Source: Seonamhaeicola algicola (GTDB lineage: Bacteria > Bacteroidota > Bacteroidia > Flavobacteriales > Flavobacteriaceae). From it: a stretch of 64,000 nucleotides of DNA. The stretch is taken from positions 775-64,774 of the forward strand of contig NZ_VOSC01000033.1 of the NCBI RefSeq assembly GCF_007997385.1, read 5' to 3'. A program made the position numbers and the translations under genes. The notes under the pieces were generated by a model. The model made no database searches. It was not told where the DNA came from and saw only the letters and a program-made list of their open reading frames with translations. This document shows, piece after piece, positions 9,819-19,399 of this stretch (positions are counted from its first letter, which is position 1; each line of letters begins with the position of its first letter).

Positions 9819-10418
9819 ATGTTATTAAAAAATTATTCTAATTTTTCGTTTGAATGTGGTACTGATGAGGCTGGCCGAGGTTGCCTTGCAGGACCTGTTA
9901 CTGCTGCTGCTGTTATTTTACCAGAAGAATTTAGTAATAAAATTTTAACAGATTCAAAACAACTCAGTGAAAAAAAACGCATGCTTTTAAAACCAATTAT
10001 TGAAAGTGATGCATTATCATTTGGCGTTGCCCATATTTTTGAAACAGAAATAGACCATATTAATATATTGAATGCTTCTATTTTGGGCATGCATAACGCC
10101 ATAAGCAATCTTAAAATTACACCCGAATTTATTATTGTTGATGGAAATAAATTTAAACCTTACAAAAGCATTCCGCATAAAACCATAATTAAAGGCGATA
10201 GTAAATACCTTAGCATAGCAGCAGCTTCTGTTTTAGCTAAAACATACCGTGATTTATATATGGACAAAATTCATGAAGAATTTCCCATGTATAATTGGAA
10301 AAAAAACAAAGGCTACCCAACCAAAGAGCACAGAGCTGCTATAAAAAAACATGGTATTACTAAGCACCACCGAAAATCGTTTAAATTATTGCCAGATCAA
10401 CTCTCTTTAAATTTATAA
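9819..10418 (+). CDS. rnhB: ribonuclease HII
   Basis: RNase HII removes ribonucleotides from RNA/DNA hybrids. The 199-residue protein has the family opening GTDEAGRG at about residues 14-21 (catalytic Asp and Glu), the VDGNKF segment near 107 and the [21 protein letters not shown] segment near 124-144 that carries further catalytic acids. Length is normal. The ATG at 9819 lies 16 bases after a TAGCTTTG -7-like box. The next gene, a lipoprotein, follows 60 bases downstream on the same strand. Confidence 0.97.
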   Translation: MLLKNYSNFSFECGTDEAGRGCLAGPVTAAAVILPEEFSNKILTDSKQLSEKKRMLLKPIIESDALSFGVAHIFETEIDHINILNASILGMHNAISNLKITPEFIIVDGNKFKPYKSIPHKTIIKGDSKYLSIAAASVLAKTYRDLYMDKIHEEFPMYNWKKNKGYPTKEHRAAIKKHGITKHHRKSFKLLPDQLSLNL

Positions 10419-10478
10419 ACAGATTTTAAAACACCTTTTTATTTCAAGTTTTTATCTTTACATAAAATTAATTTGTTC

Positions 10479-12914
10479 ATGAAACCCTACGCTATAATAT
10501 TTATTGCAGTACTAACCTTATTTAATTGCTCAAACCCAACAAAAAAACGTACTGAACTTATTGATTTTGCACCAAAAAACAGTGATATAATAATTAAAAC
10601 TTCAAATTTTGAAAGTCTTAAAAATACAATTAACAATAATCATTTCTTAAAAACACTTTCAAAAAGTAAAACCTATTTAAGTTTAGAAGAAACCTTAAAA
10701 AACACATCTGTTTTAAAACCCAACAACACTGCTTTAATTTGTTTTTCAAAAGATAAAAATGACAGCATACAATACAGTTTTATAACCAAACAAGATTCTA
10801 CGTTATTTAAAACCGATTCTTTAAAAAATTACACCAAAGAAACATTAACGTATAAAAATAAAACCATTGTAAAATCTACTTTAAACAATAACGTATTTTA
10901 CAGTACAGTAATTGATAGTGTTCTTTTTGCATCATCATCAAAACCTATTATTGATGCTGTTTTTAATACTTTTAAAACCAACACTAATTTAAAGAAAGTT
11001 TACAGCACTTTAAGTGATAACAAAACATGCTCAGTAATTTTAAAAGCAGATACAACCTTTGTTAATCACTTTTCTTTAGAACCCAAACTAAACTTAAAAA
11101 CATTTACTAACTACTTAGCTTTTGATGTTGATGCTAGCCAAAATGAAATTATTATTAATGGTATAGCAAAAGCTACAGATTCATTAAAAAGTACAATTAA
11201 TATTTTTAAAGGTACTATTGCGCAAGAAAACAAAATTCAAACCATTGCGCCAGCAAATAGTGATGGTTTCATGAGTGTTACTTTTAATGATTTTAAAACT
11301 TTTGAAACTAATTTAACAAAATACAACAAAAAAGACTCCACATACGCATCTGCTAACTTACTTAAAGATATTATTGAATTTGGTATAATTTACGAAGGCG
11401 AAAACCAAGCTATTGTTTTAAATTCTATTGATAATATTGCTACCAAAGATGCTTTAAGTAACAATAAAAAAGAAGTTGAAACTTATCGTGAAGTTACCAT
11501 ATTTGATTTTGATGATTCCCTACTATTTACAAAGCACTTACACCCTTTTGTATCTTTTAACAAAGCCAATGTGTATTGCGTTATAGATACCTTTTTTGTA
11601 TTTGCTGAAACTAAAGAAATGCTTCATAACATTATAGCTAGTTACCAAAATAAAACTACTATAAATGACCGTGACTACTTTAACAACATAAAAACACATT
11701 TAAGTGATGAAGCTTCAATGCTTATGGTTTACAACTCACATGCATTCAATAGCATTTTAAGTAGTAATTTAACGGGTACTACTAATTTAAATTTAAATGA
11801 TTATAAGGCTACGGCGCTTCAATTTATTTATGACACCAATTTTGCTCACGTTAACGGTGTTATAAAAAAGAATAAAACAAATGCTACACAAAATACAGTT
11901 TCTGAAGAACTTAATATTACACTAGAAAAAGCTATTTTAAACACACCACAGTTTGTAACCAACCACATAACAAAAGAGAAAGAAATTGTAGTGCAAGATG
12001 TTAATAACAACTTATATTTAATTTCTAACAAAGGAAAAATTCTTTGGAAAAAACAATTAAGTGGTCCTGTTTTAGGTACTATAAACCAAATTGATATTTA
12101 CAAAAACGGCCGATTACAACTATGCTTTTCAACACCAAATAATGTGTATGTAATTGATAGAAATGGTAATAATGTAGCACCATTCCCTATGAAATTTAAT
12201 GAGGCTATTACCCAACCATTATCTGTTTTTGATTATGATAAAAAGAAAAACTACAGGCTATTAGTAACCCAAGGTAAAAACATTTTAATGTACAATGTAA
12301 AAGCTCAAATAGTAAATGGTTTTACATTTAAAGCTGCTAATGGCCCTATAATAAATCAACCTGAACATTTTAGAATTGGTAGTAAAGACTACATAAGCTT
12401 TAAAACGCAAAACAAACTTTATATTTTAGACCGAACTGGCAAACATAGAGTTACACCAAAAACAAATAACTTATATTCAAACCAACCCGTATTTTTATAT
12501 AAAAACACATTTACAACTACCACAAACACAGGTAATTTACTTAACGTAAAAACCAATGGTAATGTAGGCATACAAAACCTTAATTTAAACGAAAAACACT
12601 ATTTAGCAACCACAAGCAAAACACTAGTTACACTAACTGAAAACAAGCTAAACATTAAAAATAAAACTACTGAACTAGATTTTGGCAACTATACCGCGCC
12701 ACAAATTTTTTATATAAATGATAAAATTTATGTTACAGTTACAGATACACAATCACATAAAGTATATATGTTTGATAGCCAATCTAAAATATTACCCAAC
12801 TTTCCTGTTTACGGAAACTCTAAAATTACTTTAAGTAACATTGATAAAGATGCGCCTTTAGAATTTGTAACTAAAGGAGATACTAACTCCATTATTATAT
12901 ATCAAATAAACTAA
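10479..12914 (+). CDS. lipoprotein with propeller-like C-terminal half, unknown function
   Basis: The protein of about 811 residues starts best at the ATG at 10479; a TTG two codons earlier is in frame but unnecessary. It has a lipoprotein signal (FNC at about residue 17). The N-terminal half has short alternating Lys/Asn/Thr-rich segments with no recognised motif. The C-terminal half (about residues 490-811) contains repeats such as NNLYLISNKGKILWKK, NNVYVIDRNGN and NKLYILDRTGKH that resemble PQQ-type beta-propeller blades. It follows rnhB. I do not recognise a function; an envelope scaffold or binding role is a guess. Confidence 0.8.
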   Translation: MKPYAIIFIAVLTLFNCSNPTKKRTELIDFAPKNSDIIIKTSNFESLKNTINNNHFLKTLSKSKTYLSLEETLKNTSVLKPNNTALICFSKDKNDSIQYSFITKQDSTLFKTDSLKNYTKETLTYKNKTIVKSTLNNNVFYSTVIDSVLFASSSKPIIDAVFNTFKTNTNLKKVYSTLSDNKTCSVILKADTTFVNHFSLEPKLNLKTFTNYLAFDVDASQNEIIINGIAKATDSLKSTINIFKGTIAQENKIQTIAPANSDGFMSVTFNDFKTFETNLTKYNKKDSTYASANLLKDIIEFGIIYEGENQAIVLNSIDNIATKDALSNNKKEVETYREVTIFDFDDSLLFTKHLHPFVSFNKANVYCVIDTFFVFAETKEMLHNIIASYQNKTTINDRDYFNNIKTHLSDEASMLMVYNSHAFNSILSSNLTGTTNLNLNDYKATALQFIYDTNFAHVNGVIKKNKTNATQNTVSEELNITLEKAILNTPQFVTNHITKEKEIVVQDVNNNLYLISNKGKILWKKQLSGPVLGTINQIDIYKNGRLQLCFSTPNNVYVIDRNGNNVAPFPMKFNEAITQPLSVFDYDKKKNYRLLVTQGKNILMYNVKAQIVNGFTFKAANGPIINQPEHFRIGSKDYISFKTQNKLYILDRTGKHRVTPKTNNLYSNQPVFLYKNTFTTTTNTGNLLNVKTNGNVGIQNLNLNEKHYLATTSKTLVTLTENKLNIKNKTTELDFGNYTAPQIFYINDKIYVTVTDTQSHKVYMFDSQSKILPNFPVYGNSKITLSNIDKDAPLEFVTKGDTNSIIIYQIN

Positions 12915-12951
12915 ACCAAAAACACATCTATTTTTTTATTGTGAGAAACTA

Positions 12952-12982
12952 TTTGCTTATACAAAACTAATCTCTATCTTTA
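12952..12982 (+). promoter_or_regulatory. promoter of the OmpA-type gene
   Basis: TTTG (12952-12955) and TATCTTTA (12975-12982) are separated by 19 bases, a close match to the flavobacterial sigma-A consensus, about 30 bases before the ATG at 13012. Confidence 0.6.
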
Positions 12983-13011
12983 GCCTGCTATTAATTACAT
13001 CACAAACTAAC

Positions 13012-14589
13012 ATGTTTCAAAAGTTCACCTTAAGTATAATAGGTTGTTTTATTGTACTTAGTATGCAATCTGTTTACTCTCAAACCAAACAACTGAAAAG
13101 ACCTAAAAGCACCGTTGGCTTAACTAATGTAGACAACTTTGTTAGAGAATCATTTGATATTTATGATAAAGTATATAAATACGATGGTTATGCACAAGCT
13201 GGTACTCCTTTAGATGACGATGATATTGATACCTTAGAAGAGGCGCTTGAAGATTTAGATGTACTTAGCGCTAGTGCTCCAGATATTTTAAGTGACATTG
13301 ATGGCGCTAGCGTTTTAAAACAAGGTAAAGCAACGCTTCAAATAAACAAGGCAAAAAAAGCATTAAAATACAGTATAAAAACAGCTAAAGAATTATTGTT
13401 AGGGCAGCGTAAAGGCGAAGAACAAGAACAAGAACAAGAAGAAGAAACCAATACTAATTCTGAAAACAACACAACCAAACAACCACAAAACCAAAACACT
13501 AAAAGCACAACAACTAGTATAAAACCTGAAAGCACAACAACTAGTACAAAACCTGAAAGCACAAACGCATCTGATAACCTTGAAATTTATAGTAAGTTTG
13601 ACTTTGTTCCTGGAGATGAACTAATATATTTTGATGATTTTTCGCAAGATTTCATTGGTGATTTCCCAAGTAAATGGAACACTAACGGCTCTGGCGAAGT
13701 TGTTAAACTAAGTAAAGCCAACGGAAAGTGGTTTGAATTTAAATCGGGGTACGGCATTTATTTTATGCCTTTAATAGACAATAAATTACCTGAAGAATAC
13801 ACCATTGAGTTTGATTTATTTACAGAAGGTTTAAGCAATAATACATCTTCAACAGCAAAACTTAATATTATTTTTGATGACAACCAAGGCTTTAGCTACG
13901 GTAACAATTATGCAAAAGCCGCTATACCTTTTGGGCAATATTCAGCCTTTGGTATTGATGTAGATAACAATAACGGTTCAAACCAACGCATTAACGTAAC
14001 TGTTACTGCAGATTTAAGAAATAAAGTTTTAAACAATCCACATATTTCTATTGCCGTTAATAAAAAACGCTTTCGTTTGTGGGTTAACCAAACCAAGTAT
14101 ATTGATATACCACAATTAATATATAACACAAACATTGCATTTTTAAAATTTGAATTAAGAGGTACTGCCGAAGGTGAAGAACACATTTTTATTAGTAATT
14201 TAAAAATAGCCGAAGGTGGTATTGATTTAAGAAGACAATTAATGGCTGAGGGCAAAGTTTCAACCAACGGCATATTGTTTGATTCTGGTTTAGCAACCAT
14301 TAAACCACAGTCATTTGGAATAATTCGTCAAATTTCTCAAGTTTTAAATCAAGACCAAAACATAAAACTTAATATTATTGGCCATACAGATACTGATGGA
14401 AGCAATGACAGTAACTTAAAATTATCAAAAGCAAGAGCCGAAGCCGTAAAAAATGCGTTAGTTAATGTTTATAAAATTTCAGAAAACAGGCTATCAACCC
14501 AAGGCAAAGGAGAAACAGAACCCGTAGCAGACAATAATACTGCAAATGGCAAAGCAAAAAACAGACGCGTAGAGTTTGTAAAAATATAA
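13012..14589 (+). CDS. OmpA family protein with low-complexity linker
   Basis: The 525-residue secreted protein has a Sec signal ending near VYSQ. Its domains in order: an N-terminal helical region (about 25-130), a Glu/Gln-rich and Ser/Thr/Lys/Pro-rich linker (about 137-185) that includes a nine-residue tandem repeat, a jelly-roll-like region (about 195-400) and a C-terminal OmpA peptidoglycan-binding domain (about 415-525, with NIIGHTDTDG and the ending AKNRRVEFVKI). OmpA domains anchor outer-membrane proteins to peptidoglycan. A terminator follows at 14636-14664, so it is probably monocistronic. Confidence 0.9.
   Translation: MFQKFTLSIIGCFIVLSMQSVYSQTKQLKRPKSTVGLTNVDNFVRESFDIYDKVYKYDGYAQAGTPLDDDDIDTLEEALEDLDVLSASAPDILSDIDGASVLKQGKATLQINKAKKALKYSIKTAKELLLGQRKGEEQEQEQEEETNTNSENNTTKQPQNQNTKSTTTSIKPESTTTSTKPESTNASDNLEIYSKFDFVPGDELIYFDDFSQDFIGDFPSKWNTNGSGEVVKLSKANGKWFEFKSGYGIYFMPLIDNKLPEEYTIEFDLFTEGLSNNTSSTAKLNIIFDDNQGFSYGNNYAKAAIPFGQYSAFGIDVDNNNGSNQRINVTVTADLRNKVLNNPHISIAVNKKRFRLWVNQTKYIDIPQLIYNTNIAFLKFELRGTAEGEEHIFISNLKIAEGGIDLRRQLMAEGKVSTNGILFDSGLATIKPQSFGIIRQISQVLNQDQNIKLNIIGHTDTDGSNDSNLKLSKARAEAVKNALVNVYKISENRLSTQGKGETEPVADNNTANGKAKNRRVEFVKI
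13504..13557 (+). repeat. 27-bp tandem repeat inside the OmpA-type gene
   Basis: Two near-identical 27-base units (13504-13530 and 13531-13557), plus a partial third, encode STTTSIKPE, STTTSTKPE and STN. The period is a multiple of three, so copy changes would keep the frame and only lengthen the linker. Confidence 0.9.
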
Positions 14590-14635
14590 AAGTAAGGGTA
14601 CGATTTGGTAGATTTACCCGAAGTCCTCAAATCTT

Positions 14636-14664
14636 GAGCGCCAAAACTTCTTGTTTTGGCGCTC
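14636..14664 (+). terminator. intrinsic terminator after the OmpA-type gene
   Basis: GAGCGCCAAAAC (14636-14647) and GTTTTGGCGCTC (14653-14664) form a 12-bp stem with a 5-base loop, followed by TATTTTTTT. A smaller hairpin (GGGTA...TACCC) lies just upstream within the 3' untranslated region. Confidence 0.9.
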
Positions 14665-14743
14665 TATTTTTTTGCTAAATAATATATAAAAAACAAACTT
14701 TGTAATTAACTTTTAATACTATTGCAAAAACAAAATTGGTAAT

Positions 14744-15793
14744 ATGATTTCTAGAAAAAACGCCGAAATAACTCAATTAATTATTCATAAAGTTGGTAAT
14801 AAGTTTAACGATACCAAAAACGCCTTTTCTGAAAAAACAGTAGAATTTGATGAAGCCAGTTATGAGCTCATGTTGCCCTTTTTATTAAAACCATTTGGTA
14901 GCGCCGTACAAAGCTACAGGTTTAACCACCACTCAAGCATTAGCCTTAACGAAATTAACAATTATAGTGCTCAAATATTTAAAGACGAAGCTGCTTTTAT
15001 TGATACCTCAAAGCACATAGTTACACATTTATATGAACAATCAAACTCTGCAAACATTAAAACTGGCGATGTTATTGTAGCACTTTTTGAAGGTATAGAA
15101 TACAATGAAATTACTACAAATGCTATAGGTATTTTTAAAATTGAAAGCAAAATAAACTTTTTTCAAACATATTTAGAAAACAATAGTTATGATGTTTTAG
15201 TACAAAAAGGTATTAGCTCAAAAAAAGTTGATAAAGGTTGCCTTATTTTAAACCAAACTGATGCACAAGGCAATATAATTTTTAGTGTAGATAACAATAA
15301 TTACGATGCACAATATTGGATTAATCAGTTTTTAAACATCAAATATGCCGATGACTCTAACAGCCATACACAACAATATTTAGAACTTTGTAAAGATTTT
15401 TCAACCGAAATAATAAAAACAAACTACGGTGCTAAAGAGCAAAACACTTTTTTAGCTAAAACAATAGACTTTTTTAAAGAAAATGAAATAGTAAACGTTG
15501 AACGCTTTAAAGACGAAATTTTTGAAGAAGACAAATACAAAACTGAATTTGATCAATACAAAAAAACCTTTGAAGACGAACAAAATTTATTAATTAGAAA
15601 CCAGTTTGATGTTGTTGAACGTGTTGTAAACAAAGAAAAAAAGAAACTAAAAACCGATATTAAATTAGACACCAACATACAAATAAAATTAGATATTGAT
15701 GCCCCCGATGCCTCAACCGAATATTTAGAACGCGGTTATGACGATGAGAAAAAAATGCATTACTACAAAGTATTTTTTAATGCCGAAAGCTAA
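14744..15793 (+). CDS. nucleoid-associated protein (NdpA/YejK family)
   Basis: The 349-residue cytosolic protein resembles the 37-kDa nucleoid-associated family: the N-terminal segment ITQLIIHKVGNKFND, the FKDEAAF region, a central segment KKVDKGCLILNQTDAQGNIIF, and a C-terminal half rich in charged residues. Family members associate with the nucleoid; the molecular role is not well defined. It appears monocistronic, with a separate lipoprotein gene 71 bases downstream. Length is normal for the family. Confidence 0.85.
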   Translation: MISRKNAEITQLIIHKVGNKFNDTKNAFSEKTVEFDEASYELMLPFLLKPFGSAVQSYRFNHHSSISLNEINNYSAQIFKDEAAFIDTSKHIVTHLYEQSNSANIKTGDVIVALFEGIEYNEITTNAIGIFKIESKINFFQTYLENNSYDVLVQKGISSKKVDKGCLILNQTDAQGNIIFSVDNNNYDAQYWINQFLNIKYADDSNSHTQQYLELCKDFSTEIIKTNYGAKEQNTFLAKTIDFFKENEIVNVERFKDEIFEEDKYKTEFDQYKKTFEDEQNLLIRNQFDVVERVVNKEKKKLKTDIKLDTNIQIKLDIDAPDASTEYLERGYDDEKKMHYYKVFFNAES

Positions 15794-15864
15794 AAAGCAA
15801 CAATGTTATGTTTTAAAAAAAATTAGTACATTTAGTTAACCATCTCAAAGAAAAAACTGGTATT

Positions 15865-16377
15865 ATGAAAACCGCATTCGCACTTTTTTTTACAGCCCTT
15901 TTAGTTTACAACTGCGAAGAAAAAAAACAAATAAGCTCTATAAACCCAGATAATTGGGCAAAAAGGCATATTGCTAACTTAAGCGCTACTGATTCTTTAG
16001 AATACGGTAAATCATACCTATCTATTTATTCTCAAATTTATAGTTTAACTGAAAACAAAACGCACAACCTAACTGCCATGGTTAGCCTTAGAAATACGAG
16101 TGATACTGATACTATTTACATTTTAAATGCTCAGTATTATGATACACACGGTAAACCATTAAGAGCATATTTTAATAAGCCCATATTTTTAGCGCCCATG
16201 GAAACTGCTGATATTGTTATTGATGAAACTGATACGTCTGGCGGTACAGGTTCAAACTTTATTTTTGAGTGGAAAATTCCTAAAAACTGCCCTGAACCTT
16301 TATTTGAAGGCATCATGAATTCTACTATGGGGCAACAAGGTTTATCATTCACAACACAGGCTAAAAGAATAAAATAA
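15865..16377 (+). CDS. DUF3124 family lipoprotein
   Basis: The 170-residue protein has a short signal and a lipobox-like Cys (LLVYNC, about residue 17). Conserved DUF3124 pieces are visible: SLEYGKSYLSIYSQIYS, LTAMVSLRNTSDTDTIY and the DTSGGTGSNFIFEW segment. The family is a small periplasmic or membrane-anchored beta-sandwich of unknown function. Its stop directly abuts the convergent lipB stop at 16378, leaving no intergenic terminator. Confidence 0.85.
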   Translation: MKTAFALFFTALLVYNCEEKKQISSINPDNWAKRHIANLSATDSLEYGKSYLSIYSQIYSLTENKTHNLTAMVSLRNTSDTDTIYILNAQYYDTHGKPLRAYFNKPIFLAPMETADIVIDETDTSGGTGSNFIFEWKIPKNCPEPLFEGIMNSTMGQQGLSFTTQAKRIK

Positions 16378-17097
16378 TTAAAAAACCGTTGCTTTGCTAA
16401 ATACTAATTCGGCTTCAAAAAGTGTTTTAAAATGCTTTAAGAGTTTGTTTTTAACTTCGGTTTCATCAACCTTATCTTTACCTAACTCAACATGTAAACT
16501 TGTTACAGCTTTCCCTCTAATACCACAAGGTATAATATTGTCAAAATAGCCCAAATCTGCATTCACATTTAAAGCAAAACCATGCATAGTAACCCAGCGG
16601 CTAGCACGCACACCCATAGCACAAATTTTTCTTGCAAAAGGCGTACCTACATCCAGCCAAACACCTGTTTCACCTTCGCTTCGCTCAGCTTTTAAACCAT
16701 ATTCTGCAAGTGTTAAAATTATCATTTCTTCTAACAAGCGCAAGTACTTGTGTATATCAGTAAAAAAGTTTTCTAAATCTAAAATAGGATACCCAACTAT
16801 TTGTCCAGGTCCATGGTATGTAATATCGCCTCCACGGTTTATTTTATAAAATGTAGCACCTTTTTCTTGAAGTTGCGTTTCATTTAGAAGAAGGTTTGAA
16901 AAATTGCCACTTTTACCTAAAGTATACACATGCGGATGCTCTACAAACAAAAAGTAATTATTGGTTTTTAAACCGGCGTCTTCACGCCTATTTTTTACTT
17001 TGGCATCAACAATACCTTTAAAGAGTTGCTCTTGGTAATCCCAAGTATCTTTATAGTCTTTATGACCTAAATCTGTTACTTTTATTTCCTTATTCAT
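16378..17097 (-). CDS. lipB: lipoyl(octanoyl) transferase
   Basis: LipB transfers octanoate from acyl-carrier protein to lipoyl domains of 2-oxo acid dehydrogenases. The protein of about 239 residues shows NRGGDITYHGPGQIVGYPI, the GVWLDVGTPFARKICAMGVRASRW segment with the catalytic Cys and Lys region, and TMHGFALNVNADL. I choose the ATG at 17097 rather than an in-frame TTG at 17106 because it gives the normal N-terminus (MNKEIKVTDLG). Convergent with the DUF3124 gene. lipA is not nearby. Confidence 0.95.
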   Translation of the reverse strand: MNKEIKVTDLGHKDYKDTWDYQEQLFKGIVDAKVKNRREDAGLKTNNYFLFVEHPHVYTLGKSGNFSNLLLNETQLQEKGATFYKINRGGDITYHGPGQIVGYPILDLENFFTDIHKYLRLLEEMIILTLAEYGLKAERSEGETGVWLDVGTPFARKICAMGVRASRWVTMHGFALNVNADLGYFDNIIPCGIRGKAVTSLHVELGKDKVDETEVKNKLLKHFKTLFEAELVFSKATVF

Positions 17098-17126
17098 AGC
17101 CCACAAAAATACAACATTTTTTGGGT

Positions 17127-17285
17127 TTATTGTTTGGGGTTGTTAAGTATAACTAATGCTGCAATTACACCTGGTACCCAGCCGCATAACCACAATAAAA
17201 AAACTATTAAAATAGAACCACAGCCTTTATCTATTACGGCTAGTGGCGGACATATAATGGATAATAAAACTCTCCAAAAACTCAT
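17127..17285 (-). CDS. Pmp3/YqaE-family small membrane protein
   Basis: A 52-residue protein is encoded from the ATG at 17285 to the TAA at 17127. It begins MSFWRVLLSIICPPLAVIDK and continues with GCGSILIVFLLWLCGWVPG, the two hydrophobic segments and the CPPLAV and WVPG motifs of the Pmp3/YqaE family. These are tiny proteolipids linked in other organisms to membrane potential and stress tolerance. It lies 29 bases upstream of the lipB start on the same strand and could be cotranscribed with it. The plus-strand frame overlapping it is a shadow. Confidence 0.9.
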   Translation of the reverse strand: MSFWRVLLSIICPPLAVIDKGCGSILIVFLLWLCGWVPGVIAALVILNNPKQ

Positions 17286-17379
17286 TGTTATTTATTTTGA
17301 TTTGATTGATGTATATATATGACGTAGTTGTTCTGGTTTTGTTACATACAATTATGCAATGTTTAAAAAATTTCTGTTT

Positions 17380-17447
17380 GCGTTAGGGATTGCAGCAAGC
17401 TACCGTGTAGCGCGTAAAGCCCGACCGCGCCTTAAGCGGGGTAACGC
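17380..17447. other. GC-rich three-stem element in an AT-rich gap
   Basis: GCGTTA (17380-17385) pairs with TAACGC (17442-17447) and encloses two smaller hairpins, GCTAC-CGT-GTAGC (17399-17411) and CCGC...GCGG (17425-17439). The segment is visibly richer in G and C than its surroundings and lies upstream of the lysS promoter. It resembles short cloverleaf-like intergenic elements that I recall from flavobacterial genomes; whether it is a dispersed repeat or an RNA cannot be settled here. Confidence 0.5.
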
Positions 17448-17481
17448 CCAAAAAAAAATGGTAAACTGTAAATCAAATGAT

Positions 17482-17489
17482 TATCTTTG
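17482..17489 (+). promoter_or_regulatory. lysS -7 box
   Basis: TATCTTTG matches the flavobacterial TAnnTTTG -7 consensus and lies 31 bases before the lysS ATG. No clear TTG element is visible at the expected upstream distance. Confidence 0.5.
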
Positions 17490-17520
17490 TGCACTTAAAT
17501 TTACACACAGTTTTTAGATT

Positions 17521-19212
17521 ATGTCGCAATTATCAGAACAAGAGCTAGTTAGAAGAGAAAAATTAAAAAAATTACGTGCATTGGGTATTAATCCGTACCC
17601 TGCAGATTTATATCCTGTAAGCCATACATCAAAACAAATTAAAGAACAGTTTGAAGAAGGTAAAGATGTTACCATTGCTGGACGTTTAATGATGGTTAAA
17701 GTGCAAGGTAAAGCTAGTTTTGCGCAATTACAGGATGCAGAAGGCAAAATACAAGTATACTTTAACAGAGATGAAATTTGTACTGGTGAAGACAAAACTA
17801 AATACAACGAAATTTTTAAAAAACTTTTAGATTTTGGTGATTTTATTGGTATTGAAGGTGATTTATTTACCACTAAAGTTGGCGAAAAAAGTGTACGTGT
17901 TAAAGATTTTAAATTACTTAGTAAGGCTTTAAAACCATTACCGCTACCAAAAGAAAAAGACGGCGTTGTGTTTGATGCTTTTACAGACCCTGAGCAGCGT
18001 TACCGCCAACGTTATGCAGATTTGGTTGTTAACCCACATGTTAAAAACGTGTTTGTTAAACGTACAAAGCTATTTAACGCTATGCGCCAGTTTTTTAACG
18101 ATGCTGGTTATTTTGAAGTTGAAACACCTGTTTTACAACCAATTCCGGGTGGTGCCGCCGCAAGACCTTTTATTACACACCATAATGCACTAGATGTACC
18201 TTTATACATGCGTATTGCCAATGAGCTTTACTTAAAAAGACTTATTGTTGGTGGTTTTGATGGTGTTTATGAGTTTTCTAAAAATTTTAGAAATGAAGGC
18301 ATGGACAGAACTCACAACCCAGAGTTTACGGCTATGGAAATTTATGTTTCATACAAAGACTACAATTGGATGATGGACTTTTGTGAACGCCTTTTAGAGC
18401 ACTGTGCTATGGCTGTAAATGGCACTACTAAAGCTACTTTTGGTAAACATGAGGTTGACTTTAAAGCTCCTTATGCACGAGTTACCATGGCCGATTCTAT
18501 TAAAGAATTTACTGGCTTTGATATTACTGGTAAAACCGAAGATGATATAAGAAAAGCTGCCATTGATATGGGTATTGAAGTTGATGCTACAATGGGTAAA
18601 GGCAAACTAATTGATGAAATTTTTGGTGAAAAATGTGAAGGCAACTACATACAGCCAACCTTTATTACAGATTACCCCAAGGAAATGAGCCCATTGTGTA
18701 AAGAACACAGAGATAACCCAGAATTAACTGAACGTTTTGAGCTTATGGTTTGCGGTAAAGAAATTGCAAATGCATACTCTGAATTAAACGACCCAATTGA
18801 CCAACGCGAGCGTTTTGAACACCAATTAAAACTGGCTGCAAAAGGTGATGATGAAGCTACTGAGTTTATAGATTTTGACTTTTTACGTGCTTTAGAATAT
18901 GGTATGCCTCCAACATCTGGAATGGGTATTGGTATGGATAGGTTAATTATGTTTTTAACAAACAATCAATCTATACAAGAGGTGTTATTCTTCCCGCAAA
19001 TGCGCCCTGAAAAGAAAAAAGTAGCTATTACTGAAGATGCTAAAGCTGTTTTAGATATTTTGAAAAAAGCTGAAAAATTACCTCTAGCAGATTTAAAAGC
19101 TCAAACTGGTTTATCAAATAAAAAATGGGATAAATCAATTAAAGAACTTACCAAAAACAATCTTGCTAAAGTTGAAAAAACTGATGACGACTTACTCGTA
19201 TCAATTATTTAA
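17521..19212 (+). CDS. lysS: lysine--tRNA ligase, class II, with C-terminal extension
   Basis: LysRS charges tRNA-Lys. The 563-residue protein has the N-terminal OB-fold anticodon-binding domain (about 55-150, TIAGRLMMVKVQGKASFAQLQD), then the class II core with motif 2 (FRNEGMDRTHNPEFT, about residues 258-272) and motif 3 (GMGIGMDRLIM, near 471-481). The canonical enzyme ends soon after motif 3 with EVLFFPQMRP; here about 60 further residues (KAVLDILKKAEKLPLADLKAQ onward) look like a small helical, winged-helix-like domain. Single gene, with its own -7 box and terminator. Confidence 0.97.
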   Translation: MSQLSEQELVRREKLKKLRALGINPYPADLYPVSHTSKQIKEQFEEGKDVTIAGRLMMVKVQGKASFAQLQDAEGKIQVYFNRDEICTGEDKTKYNEIFKKLLDFGDFIGIEGDLFTTKVGEKSVRVKDFKLLSKALKPLPLPKEKDGVVFDAFTDPEQRYRQRYADLVVNPHVKNVFVKRTKLFNAMRQFFNDAGYFEVETPVLQPIPGGAAARPFITHHNALDVPLYMRIANELYLKRLIVGGFDGVYEFSKNFRNEGMDRTHNPEFTAMEIYVSYKDYNWMMDFCERLLEHCAMAVNGTTKATFGKHEVDFKAPYARVTMADSIKEFTGFDITGKTEDDIRKAAIDMGIEVDATMGKGKLIDEIFGEKCEGNYIQPTFITDYPKEMSPLCKEHRDNPELTERFELMVCGKEIANAYSELNDPIDQRERFEHQLKLAAKGDDEATEFIDFDFLRALEYGMPPTSGMGIGMDRLIMFLTNNQSIQEVLFFPQMRPEKKKVAITEDAKAVLDILKKAEKLPLADLKAQTGLSNKKWDKSIKELTKNNLAKVEKTDDDLLVSII

Positions 19213-19238
19213 TAAACAATTACTTATATATATTACAA

Positions 19239-19272
19239 AGAGGAATTTGCGTTAGCAATTCCTCTTTTTTTT
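19239..19272 (+). terminator. lysS terminator
   Basis: AGAGGAATTTGC (19239-19250) pairs with GCAATTCCTCT (19255-19265), one bulged T, followed by a run of eight T. Confidence 0.9.
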
Positions 19273-19399
19273 GACACAGATTTAAACTAAAAGCGAAAAC
19301 TAAAGTCTAAAATTCTATTATTGAATTTTAAGAAAATTTTCACACTAAAATATTGTACTTTTAAATCTATCAAAAAAACTAAACTTTACACTAAACAAA

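Noticed and set aside
13504-13560. 27-bp repeat considered as a CRISPR or mobile element
   Set aside because: It is in frame inside a low-complexity protein linker and has no unique spacers.
13908-14300. 130-residue minus-strand frame inside the OmpA-type gene
   Set aside because: It is a shadow of the coding strand; no signal, domain or start context supports it.
17134-17322. 62-residue plus-strand frame between lipB and lysS
   Set aside because: The same bases on the minus strand encode a clear Pmp3/YqaE protein, which explains the open frame.
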